5,462 nucleotides of DNA from UBA10133 sp964348455 (lineage in GTDB: Bacteria; Patescibacteriota; Microgenomatia; UBA1400; MFAQ01), in assembly GCA_964348455.1 (NCBI GenBank), contig CAYGCQ010000042.1, positions 1 to 5,462 of the forward strand, written 5' to 3'. The translations under genes were made by a program, and so were the position numbers. Positions 1-5,462 of the stretch are shown piece by piece (the first letter of the stretch is position 1; each line of letters starts with the position of its first letter). Below the pieces are notes generated by a model. It had not been told where the DNA came from. It saw only the letters and a program-made list of their open reading frames with translations, and searched no databases.

Positions 1-6
1 CCCCAG

Positions 7-55
7 ACCCCTCCATCCGCCACGCCAAAAAGTGAAAAACTGGATGAAAATTAGC
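7..55. repeat. Left arm of perfect 49-base inverted repeat
   Basis: Read as its reverse complement, this stretch is identical base for base to 5347-5395. The outer half (about 7-26) is C-rich on the plus strand, while the inner half is A-rich with two A5 runs separated by GTG. It ends five bases before the ATG of ORF1, so it would form nearly all of the 5' leader of a transcript. In an RNA it can pair with the right arm as a panhandle. In DNA it could form a cruciform or act as a replication end. No target-site duplication borders it, so it does not look like a simple transposon end. The match itself is directly visible; its role is inferred. Confidence 0.97.
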
Positions 56-60
56 ATCCA
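41..60 (+). promoter_or_regulatory. Local hairpin immediately before the ORF1 start codon
   Basis: TGGATG (41-46) and CATCCA (55-60) are perfectly complementary and enclose an 8-base AT-rich loop. The last paired base touches the ATG at 61. Only the left strand of this stem, plus the first C of the right strand, lies in the inverted repeat. The same TGGATG can alternatively pair with CATCCA at 5356-5361 in the right arm. The hairpin and the long-range panhandle are therefore mutually exclusive, which could make this a switch controlling access to the start codon. The complementarity is seen; the regulatory role is inferred. Confidence 0.5.
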
Positions 61-64
61 ATGA
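44..64 (+). CDS. Six-codon upstream open reading frame overlapping the ORF1 start
   Basis: An ATG at 44 opens a frame of six codons (MKISIQ) that stops with TGA at 62-64. Its stop overlaps the ORF1 start as ATGA. It lies inside the left repeat arm and the local hairpin, so its sequence may be fixed by structure rather than by coding. In a eukaryotic host it would be the first AUG met by a scanning ribosome, and the ATGA overlap is a known layout for termination-reinitiation. In a prokaryote it would resemble a leader peptide coupled to ORF1. There is no Shine-Dalgarno sequence in front of it. It is too short to judge by coding statistics. Confidence 0.25.
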   Translation: MKISIQ

Positions 65-1398
65 GATATGATGTTTTTATGTCACCAGAAGATGGATTTA
101 ATAGTAGTGAAGTTTTCAGAAAAGCAGAAGCTTTATTTGATGAGTGTCTAACCACTGGAGAACTTCCAACAGAGATTACTCCAACAAAATTTACTGAAAT
201 GGTCATTAATCCTAAACATATCCCCGTATCTTTTGAGTTACTTAAAATGTTTGGAAAAAGCGAAAAAACAACCTATGAAACTGAAAGAGAAGCGAAACAT
301 GTCGCTCCAGTAAAAAAAGATAACATTCGGAAGAGATATCATGATGAATTAGATAATTTGCGGAAAAGTGGAGGTGTAGCGATTAGGGACATCTCGCCTT
401 TTACTCGCAAAATTCAGAGTGAACATAGCGGAAGAGTACAAGCGCTAGCTGTTGCACATGCGAGTCAATGGAAAGATGATGGGAAGTTTTTGTACCACAT
501 GATGACAGAGCGAGTTGGACCTGCTTTAGGATATAAGTATAAAGTAGGAGTAGTCGGGGGACTACCAGATTATAGTAATACTGGAGATTTTCACTTGATT
601 GTTAGTTGGATGGCTAATCATGTAAATGAGTTAAAACCATTGTTTATTAATACGAATTCGCTTCAAAGAGCTACTGCTTTGATAGCACTAAACGAAAGCG
701 CAGTTACGATCAATCATGGAACAACAAAATATCTTATCGATTCGTGGGCTTCAATAATTGGGGGAGTTGATCTTATTTCGTCAGAAGCAAAAAAATCTAA
801 GTTAGATCCTACAGAAAGTAGAGCACCAAGATCAGGAGCGACTAGTATAACCAAGAGGTTTGAAAAATTCTTTGTAGATTTAGAGTACAAGGATAAAAAC
901 GCGGTGGCAGAAGCATTTGGTATTGAACCTGATGAGATAAGCGACGATGGACTATTAAGGATTGCGAATCGAAGTCAATTTCTTCAAATGGTTATGCTAG
1001 GATTGTTTCAAGAAAATAGACCTACAGAATTAAAACCTCTTCAATTTATATCGAAGCAGATAGGAGTGGACGTAAAAGTAGTTACTAAGCTACTGATAGA
1101 GTCGGTAACTACTCCAAACACTCCTCGAAGAAATTCGGGGTTCAAAAAAGAGATACTACCAAATTTGAGCAACTTTAACATGCGCGATGCTATGACTAGA
1201 CTTATGCAAGTCGCTAGCAAAGCCGAATCGCCTGGACTCGGAACTGCTTATGGGTTACTAAACAGATACACGGAGTATCGAGTATTAGGACAAATGGCAG
1301 AAGCAGATCAATTGCGACAACTAATGGAGATGTTTAACTTACTATTGACTGATACTAAAACTATGCAAACTCTAGCTTTACACGAGCTTATGGATTGA
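61..1398 (+). CDS. ORF1: unrecognised 445-aa protein, possibly nucleoprotein- or capsid-like
   Basis: An uninterrupted 445-codon frame with natural amino-acid composition. I do not recognise the family. ATG 61 is the most upstream in-frame start, because TAG at 52-54 blocks the frame; a second ATG lies at 79. The protein looks soluble and mostly helical, with no signal peptide or membrane segment. Residues about 66-102 are strongly charged and rich in Lys/Arg, suitable for a linker or nucleic-acid contact. Residues 105-235 look like a compact mixed domain. Residues 243-268 form a basic Ser/Lys/Arg-rich segment. Residues about 322-346 have a helix-turn-helix-like pattern (QFISKQIGVDVKVVTKLL), but no family match supports it. 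The tail (about 395-445) is predicted helical and could oligomerise. It is the first gene of a two-gene unit and begins five bases after the left repeat arm. Size, basic patches and position fit a viral nucleoprotein or coat-type protein, which is inference only. A DNA- or RNA-binding regulator is an alternative. Confidence 0.9.
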   Translation: MRYDVFMSPEDGFNSSEVFRKAEALFDECLTTGELPTEITPTKFTEMVINPKHIPVSFELLKMFGKSEKTTYETEREAKHVAPVKKDNIRKRYHDELDNLRKSGGVAIRDISPFTRKIQSEHSGRVQALAVAHASQWKDDGKFLYHMMTERVGPALGYKYKVGVVGGLPDYSNTGDFHLIVSWMANHVNELKPLFINTNSLQRATALIALNESAVTINHGTTKYLIDSWASIIGGVDLISSEAKKSKLDPTESRAPRSGATSITKRFEKFFVDLEYKDKNAVAEAFGIEPDEISDDGLLRIANRSQFLQMVMLGLFQENRPTELKPLQFISKQIGVDVKVVTKLLIESVTTPNTPRRNSGFKKEILPNLSNFNMRDAMTRLMQVASKAESPGLGTAYGLLNRYTEYRVLGQMAEADQLRQLMEMFNLLLTDTKTMQTLALHELMD

Positions 1399-1406
1399 GA
1401 CAAATG
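1389..1406 (+). promoter_or_regulatory. Stop-start junction coupling ORF1 and ORF2
   Basis: ORF1 stops with TGA at 1396-1398 and the first ATG of the -1 frame follows at 1404, leaving five bases. A TTG at 1395 in the same frame overlaps the stop as TTGA and would add three residues (MRQ), but ATG 1404 is the more ordinary start. The upstream bases are purine-rich (GGA...GAGA) without a good Shine-Dalgarno core. The ORF2 frame is open upstream only back to a TAA at 1356-1358, and I see no standard X-XXY-YYZ slippery heptamer in that overlap. Termination-reinitiation or translational coupling is therefore more likely than -1 frameshifting. Confidence 0.55.
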
Positions 1407-4400
1407 AATGGTTTCAAAGCTGATGCTGATCAAATGCGATCGAGTCCTGAACATGGAAGAAATTTTGACAACTGGTCTTCTCTGCTAAACGTGATCGAGA
1501 TGACAGATAATCCAGAGAAGACGACTATTGATGAGTGTAAAAAACAGCGAAGATTAGCGGCAGAAAAACTAGTTGATAGGACAGGGTTGGTGGAGGGTGC
1601 ACTATGGCTAGGAGAAAGACTCAACTCTCCTCCACTCGATTGTCCACCATCTTATGTAGTCCAGCTATCAGCAGATGATCTCAATAAGTTGCATGTGCAG
1701 GACAGAGCAGCGAGCGACACTTTAAGACCTGGCGCAGAGAATATTGCTTTGGTTCCGTATGCACCACCGACCGAGTATTTCAGGAAACTACCCAAGAATC
1801 GATTCAAACCAGAAAACCAATTAGACGAAAAGGCCATGAGGATATTACAAACCCATGGATTAGACGAACTACATCAATTGGGAGCTAGTGACAAAGAATA
1901 CGCTGAAGCACTAAAAACATGTGGTGGTTGGGAGCAATTAACTGAAGTCTATGCCACTTGGTGTACTGATTCAAAGATAGATGGAGCTGATTGGTCTAGG
2001 TCATATACGCATTCATCGAAAATACAGTCAATTGTCGAAAGTGGAGAAATCGAAAGTAATCGCGGAGCGATAACTGATAATGTAGCAAAATCAGTTATGC
2101 TACCAATGCCAATGAATTTAGATTTAGCTGCAAGAAAGGCTAATTCTGAACTCTGTGACTTACAGTTACGGATGCGCACATGCATAGCCACAAATTCGCA
2201 TGATTTTTTTGAAAGCAAGGAATATCGTGGTACTGTTGGACACCTGTTTACCACATATCATAATGTAATTGATGTTTGTCGCTGGCATTTAGAACATGGT
2301 AATGGAAAAGATCAAGTTACGCGAAAGATCTTATTCGATTCAATGAATAAAGCATATCTCGGAGTCAATACAATACTTGAAACGTGTAATCGCTATTATG
2401 ATAAAGGTGGTGAGCAAGTAACTAACTTTCAAGATATATCTATATTAATTGCGGGCGCAAAAACTACTACATTGGGTGGCGGTAGATATGGGCAAGATGC
2501 TACCTTCTCTGGAACTGCTGATTATCTTGATGCATTTATGGCAGTCGCTCAGCACGGCGATGTATCATACAGTCATAGTAAGTTTACCATAGTTGACGGT
2601 AAAAATGCCTGGAATTTCTCACATAATGGCAGATCTTTATTTGGTAAGTTTGATAACTTCTCGCTTACTGTTAGACAGCAACTAAATACCATGGCTGTAC
2701 TATATCTAAGAATGCCTAGATGGCAACAAGAAACCTATGCAGATTTACTTTCAAGTCAATTTCAAAGAACAGAACAGTTGATAGATGATACTAAAGATTA
2801 TCAACCCGAACCTCTGCTTTCTGTTCCATGTGCTGATGTAACATACGTAAAATATCCTGACTTGTTAGATTTTGACCCATACAAAAAAGGTGAATTGTGG
2901 CAAGCTAGGTTTCGTGAACCACTCCGCATATTTACAAATCTTCGTGGGAATGCGACATTTTATGGAAAGAAACCAGATGGCAGAATAGATATCCAGTTTA
3001 ATCCCAATGCTACAGATCTCAAGATCGCTGGTCTTGGTGCATGGGGAGCATATATCGATTCGCTAGGCTTCCTACACCCAGGAGGAGAACCCAGACCAAA
3101 TTATGATATTACTACTCTAGAAACACGTGAGCTCAGTCTGCTAGAGAAAGTAACTGAGCAAGTATCACTGCTCATAGAAAGCAGGTTACCTACAGAAATA
3201 GCGGTAAAGATACATGAGCTATTAATAAGAAATTCAGAGGTTGCTAGTGTAGGTAGTGTGTCTAAATTCGCAGCAATGCTTGAAAAATTACTCGGTAGGA
3301 AACCTAATGAAGGTGATGATGATTTTGTTTCGTTAGTCAAGACCCTAGGAATGGTCAACATTGAAGGAGCTGGAATTGCTGAATGTACCAGTGAACAGAT
3401 TCAACAAAGACTCGAGAAAATGCGAAATGGAAAAGCGGAATTAGGTGATCTAGATGAGGGGAGCATCCTCTTACTAATTATGGCTAGCACAGGCTCAATT
3501 CCCAGAGAGTTTTTGGCTGAATTACTCCTCAAAACTTATGAATCGCTTGGAACTACGCTAACTTTAGAGGCTGTATCAACTTTGGAAAATCTTGACAATA
3601 AGCGACTTGGAGTACTTCTGGGGCTACAAAAAAAATCACATAAACTTCTAGATCGACGAGAAAATCTCAAAGAATACTTGATTGAGCAAGGAAATGATTT
3701 TGATTCAAAGACAGATTTAAAGTGGAAAAAAATGGTAGGGGAAACAGTCCATAGTGTGACCAAAATGCTACATGTTAACAGGCATTATGATGCCACAATG
3801 AAATCACCGCTTATTGCTGTTCTAACTGCCAAAGAGACAGATCAATTTGTAGCAAGATGTGCAGTAGATGGCGAGTTACTAGCTACTTTACTTGAGTTTG
3901 TCATACCTCAAAATGTAAAACCATATTACGCCCAGACTTACGGACCCGAGGAATTATTGACGTGGGAAGATTGGTATCAATGGCTAGGTACTCACAAAGA
4001 ATCAGGTGCTGAGAGTCATGGATTTGCACAGGTTAATATGGCAAACAGTAAAGACAATGCTTTTGACATTTTAGTTGCAGATGCCACTGCCGGAGTTAGC
4101 TTTAATGTGCCACCAGAAAAAATTACCTTCCTTGAAGCAGCGAATGCAATCATGACACATGGAGAAGCAACCCATCAACGTTCTCCCCATATTTGGATGA
4201 ATGATCGAAAGGTAGTGGGGGCTACAGCTAAGATGGGATCGCATTTGCATGCCAACTTAGCACTCCAAGCTCACCAAGTAGATATTGCTGAACTGGCATC
4301 ACCTGATTCTCCAGAGATATTACAATTAATAGTTACGAACAGTACTTTTGATTTAGAAAGAAGAGCGCGAGCACTTGATAAATTGTTAATCATACAACCT

Positions 4401-5336
4401 CATAGATTGGCAATGTCGCTCAAAGTGGACGGGAATCGAGGTGGAACGGTACACAGTTTGGTTGAGATAGTAGAGCTCGGATTAAAAACAGGTAGATGGG
4501 GTGGTGCCATACATGCAGTAAACATTCTGATGAGAGCACAATTTTTTGGGAATGAGGTTCGCGGTGAATCAATGAATTACTTTGAAAAAATTGTAAAGCG
4601 AATTAGCTTGCTAGACGAAGATGTTTTTCAAGAAACTTTGGATAGTCAAAAGCATTTATTCACTAGGGAAGATATGGCTATGATAATGAATCGTCGCGAA
4701 CAGGCGAAAGAAGAAATGAGGTTGCGTATGCATGAATCACGGACGAATCATAACGACACAACGATCGAAAGAGAAATAGTGGATAGTGAGATAGGTGAGA
4801 TCACAAATAAGCTACGTGCCATGGGTAGTGAAATGTTGATAAATGATGACAGAGATATTACCCAACAAGAAAGTAGCCAACCAACGATAGGTCGTCAGGC
4901 AACAAAACATTATGGATCCCAAATTGATGACAGAGCTACAGATATCGTTCAGGCAACTGTAGCTGACTCACCACAAGACGATATTCTCGCATCGGATATG
5001 TTTGAAAGGGTAAGTAGCAGTACTAGTGCAAAAGCACTTGAACAATTGATAGTAGGAGGTGATGGATTGAGATTGGAAGGCACACATCTAGAACAGAGAC
5101 TATTGCAAGTTCAGGCAACTAGCGCTAACGTGGTGGCACAATTGTGTGCAAAAAAGTACGGTTCAAGTTTGAGTTCAGATCAATTAGAGATAAAAATGCT
5201 AGAAATGGTTCAAAAGGCGAATGATGATCTTGATTTATCTGCTAGAAGTGTTGGTTTGCAACTACCAATTGGTGAAATAACACGCCTTTTTAATTCGGGG
5301 ATGATTGATGTACCTAGATTGGTATCGGGAGATTGA
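1404..5336 (+). CDS. ORF2: unrecognised giant protein (~1310 aa) with a near-complete HKD-like motif
   Basis: One intact frame occupying about 70% of the window; residues are numbered from ATG 1404. I do not recognise the family. No Walker A, family-B polymerase, HUH, DDE or convincing GDD polymerase motif is visible. The best catalytic-looking patch is at 391-408. There H391, K393, D398, S406 and N408 match the phospholipase D pattern HxK(x4)D(x6)GSxN except for Phe405 in place of Gly. It is followed by GRSL and an Asn-Phe-rich strand, and preceded by a Gly-rich segment (LGGGRYG, 357-363) and SG at 369-370. Only one HKD copy is seen; single-copy HKD nucleases exist and dimerise. Residues about 575-780 look like helical repeats. 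A mixed region around 860-960 is rich in His, Asp and Gly. A charged, probably coiled-coil segment (about 1090-1145) leads to an acidic Gln/Ser-rich, probably disordered linker (about 1147-1197) and a last helical domain. There is no signal peptide or clear membrane helix. The gene follows ORF1 by five bases and ends just before the right repeat arm. It could be a replicase too divergent to recognise, a large structural protein or a nuclease-like enzyme. Confidence 0.92.
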   Translation: MNGFKADADQMRSSPEHGRNFDNWSSLLNVIEMTDNPEKTTIDECKKQRRLAAEKLVDRTGLVEGALWLGERLNSPPLDCPPSYVVQLSADDLNKLHVQDRAASDTLRPGAENIALVPYAPPTEYFRKLPKNRFKPENQLDEKAMRILQTHGLDELHQLGASDKEYAEALKTCGGWEQLTEVYATWCTDSKIDGADWSRSYTHSSKIQSIVESGEIESNRGAITDNVAKSVMLPMPMNLDLAARKANSELCDLQLRMRTCIATNSHDFFESKEYRGTVGHLFTTYHNVIDVCRWHLEHGNGKDQVTRKILFDSMNKAYLGVNTILETCNRYYDKGGEQVTNFQDISILIAGAKTTTLGGGRYGQDATFSGTADYLDAFMAVAQHGDVSYSHSKFTIVDGKNAWNFSHNGRSLFGKFDNFSLTVRQQLNTMAVLYLRMPRWQQETYADLLSSQFQRTEQLIDDTKDYQPEPLLSVPCADVTYVKYPDLLDFDPYKKGELWQARFREPLRIFTNLRGNATFYGKKPDGRIDIQFNPNATDLKIAGLGAWGAYIDSLGFLHPGGEPRPNYDITTLETRELSLLEKVTEQVSLLIESRLPTEIAVKIHELLIRNSEVASVGSVSKFAAMLEKLLGRKPNEGDDDFVSLVKTLGMVNIEGAGIAECTSEQIQQRLEKMRNGKAELGDLDEGSILLLIMASTGSIPREFLAELLLKTYESLGTTLTLEAVSTLENLDNKRLGVLLGLQKKSHKLLDRRENLKEYLIEQGNDFDSKTDLKWKKMVGETVHSVTKMLHVNRHYDATMKSPLIAVLTAKETDQFVARCAVDGELLATLLEFVIPQNVKPYYAQTYGPEELLTWEDWYQWLGTHKESGAESHGFAQVNMANSKDNAFDILVADATAGVSFNVPPEKITFLEAANAIMTHGEATHQRSPHIWMNDRKVVGATAKMGSHLHANLALQAHQVDIAELASPDSPEILQLIVTNSTFDLERRARALDKLLIIQPHRLAMSLKVDGNRGGTVHSLVEIVELGLKTGRWGGAIHAVNILMRAQFFGNEVRGESMNYFEKIVKRISLLDEDVFQETLDSQKHLFTREDMAMIMNRREQAKEEMRLRMHESRTNHNDTTIEREIVDSEIGEITNKLRAMGSEMLINDDRDITQQESSQPTIGRQATKHYGSQIDDRATDIVQATVADSPQDDILASDMFERVSSSTSAKALEQLIVGGDGLRLEGTHLEQRLLQVQATSANVVAQLCAKKYGSSLSSDQLEIKMLEMVQKANDDLDLSARSVGLQLPIGEITRLFNSGMIDVPRLVSGD

Positions 5337-5346
5337 AAGCCAAATA

Positions 5347-5395
5347 GCTAATTTTCATCCAGTTTTTCACTTTTTGGCGTGGCGGATGGAGGGGT
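5347..5395. repeat. Right arm of perfect 49-base inverted repeat
   Basis: This stretch is the exact reverse complement of 7-55. It starts 10 bases after the ORF2 stop and would form the 3' untranslated region of a full transcript. Going outward, the inner part is T-rich and the outer part G-rich. The T5 runs at 5363-5367 and 5371-5375 are not preceded by a local stem, so they do not form an intrinsic terminator. Just outside, GGGGTCT at 5398-5404 can also pair with AGACCCC at 5-11. The right arm thus carries roughly seven extra G/T-rich bases relative to an extended left arm. Confidence 0.97.
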
Positions 5396-5401
5396 GGGGG
5401 G
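5381..5401 (+). other. G-rich tract with possible G-quadruplex
   Basis: The outer right arm and the adjoining bases contain closely spaced G runs: GG, GG, GG, then G4, T and G6. Four or more runs within about 21 bases can form a two-layer G-quadruplex, which would compete with pairing to the C-rich left arm. The same sequence on the other strand lies at the left end. This is a sequence-pattern call only. The run of six G is also a place where assembly or sequencing length errors are likely. Confidence 0.3.
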
Positions 5402-5402
5402 T

Positions 5403-5427
5403 CTCCCAGACAACTTCGTGTCTGGAG
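5403..5427 (+). other. Stem-loop outside the right repeat arm
   Basis: CTCC (5403-5406) pairs with GGAG (5424-5427), and AGACA (5408-5412) pairs with TGTCT (5419-5423). This gives nine base pairs with one bulged C (5407) and a six-base ACTTCG loop. No T-run follows, so it is not a typical intrinsic terminator. CCAGAC at 3-8 near the left end could instead pair with GTCTGG at 5420-5425, so an alternative long-range fold exists. It may be part of a terminal or junction structure. Confidence 0.5.
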
Positions 5428-5460
5428 GCATTTCTCATGTTGCTATGCAACTTGATGTGC
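5428..5460 (+). other. Second stem-loop directly after the first
   Basis: The core hairpin is GTTGC (5439-5443) with GCAAC (5447-5451) around a TAT loop. Extensions are possible: CAT (5436-5438) with ATG (5455-5457) across a three-base bulge, and GCA (5428-5430) with TGC (5458-5460). It begins where the preceding stem ends, and only AA (5461-5462) follows before the window ends. The core is clear; the outer pairs are short and could be chance. Confidence 0.4.
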
Positions 5461-5462
5461 AA

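Noticed and set aside
1356..1398. -1 ribosomal frameshift joining ORF1 and ORF2
   Set aside because: ORF2 is in the -1 frame and overlaps ORF1's last 40 bases as open sequence, but no X-XXY-YYZ heptamer in the correct frame is present, and an ATG follows the stop closely.
1949..2254. Minus-strand open frames up to about 100 codons opposite ORF2
   Set aside because: They lie entirely inside the long plus-strand gene, are Ser/Cys/Phe-rich as expected for antisense shadows, and have no start context or partner gene.
2472..2513. LGGGRYG as a methyltransferase SAM-binding motif I
   Set aside because: It resembles viral methyltransferase LGxGxGG in four or five residues, but no acidic motif II or catalytic K-D-K-E set could be placed around it.
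2271..2605. Palm-polymerase motif series: DVCRWH (290-295), SG (369-370), VDGKN (397-401)
   Set aside because: The order and spacing loosely recall RNA polymerase motifs A-B-C, but motif C lacks the second Asp, the B-to-C distance is short, and the same VDG is better explained by the HKD pattern. It is kept only as a remark under the ORF2 finding.
3312..3323. GDDD in ORF2 (residues 637-640) as a polymerase motif C
   Set aside because: The upstream residues are helical and charged (KLLGRKPNE), not a hydrophobic strand, and no motif A or B precedes it at a normal distance.
4071..4370. A second polymerase- or RT-like arrangement around residues 890-985 (VADAT, MGSHLHAN, IVTNST)
   Set aside because: The spacing resembles A-B-C, but the position of motif C has Thr-Asn-Ser and no catalytic Asp pair.
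5403..5435. Rho-independent terminator after ORF2
   Set aside because: The stem is good but is followed by GCATTTCTC, not a T-run, and it lies outside the repeat arm about 70 bases after the stop.
1..5462. DNA transposon with terminal inverted repeats
   Set aside because: There is no target-site duplication at the arm borders (CCCCAG versus GGGGGG), and neither protein shows DDE, Tyr, Ser or HUH transposase motifs.
5396..5462. tRNA or known self-cleaving ribozyme at the right end
   Set aside because: No T-loop or anticodon arrangement is present, and I found no hammerhead (CTGATGA/GAAA), HDV-like or twister core on either strand.

Overview
The window reads as one compact, self-contained genetic unit. 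Two long same-strand reading frames (445 and about 1310 codons) fill almost everything between two arms of a perfect 49-base inverted repeat (7-55 and 5347-5395). The first start codon lies 5 bases inside the left arm and the last stop codon ends 10 bases before the right arm. This packing suggests the genome or genome segment of a small virus or virus-like replicon, more than a piece of cellular chromosome. I recognise neither protein family, and I see no polymerase, helicase, Rep, transposase or integrase signature that would settle the class.

Layout: 1-6 is a short C-rich outer end. 7-55 is the left repeat arm, with a local hairpin (41-60) and a six-codon upstream frame (44-64) just before the first gene. 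61-1398 encodes a probable basic, helix-rich protein of 445 aa (ORF1). 1399-1403 is a 5-base gap. 1404-5336 encodes a 1310-aa protein (ORF2). 5347-5395 is the right repeat arm. 5396-5462 is a G-run followed by two small stem-loops. The minus strand has no convincing gene, and no gene-free stretch is longer than 126 bases.

Organism: undetermined. By eye the coding sequence is AT-rich with a purine-rich sense strand, and AGA, GGA and ATA codons look common. Neither start has a strong Shine-Dalgarno sequence. Both genes end in TGA and the standard code fits. A bacterial, archaeal or eukaryotic host is possible, and the sequence could be DNA or the cDNA of an RNA genome.

How the parts may work together: the two genes are almost certainly co-expressed from one transcript, with the second start 5 bases after the first stop. 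A full-length plus-strand RNA would carry complementary ends able to form a 49-bp panhandle. If the two window ends are adjacent in a circle, four further G:C pairs and two stem-loops close this helix into a branched, capped stem. In the simplest virus-like reading, ORF1 would be a nucleoprotein or capsid-type protein and ORF2 a large enzymatic or structural protein. The only catalytic-looking patch in ORF2 is a near-complete phospholipase-D-type HKD motif around residues 391-408. These roles are inference, not identification.
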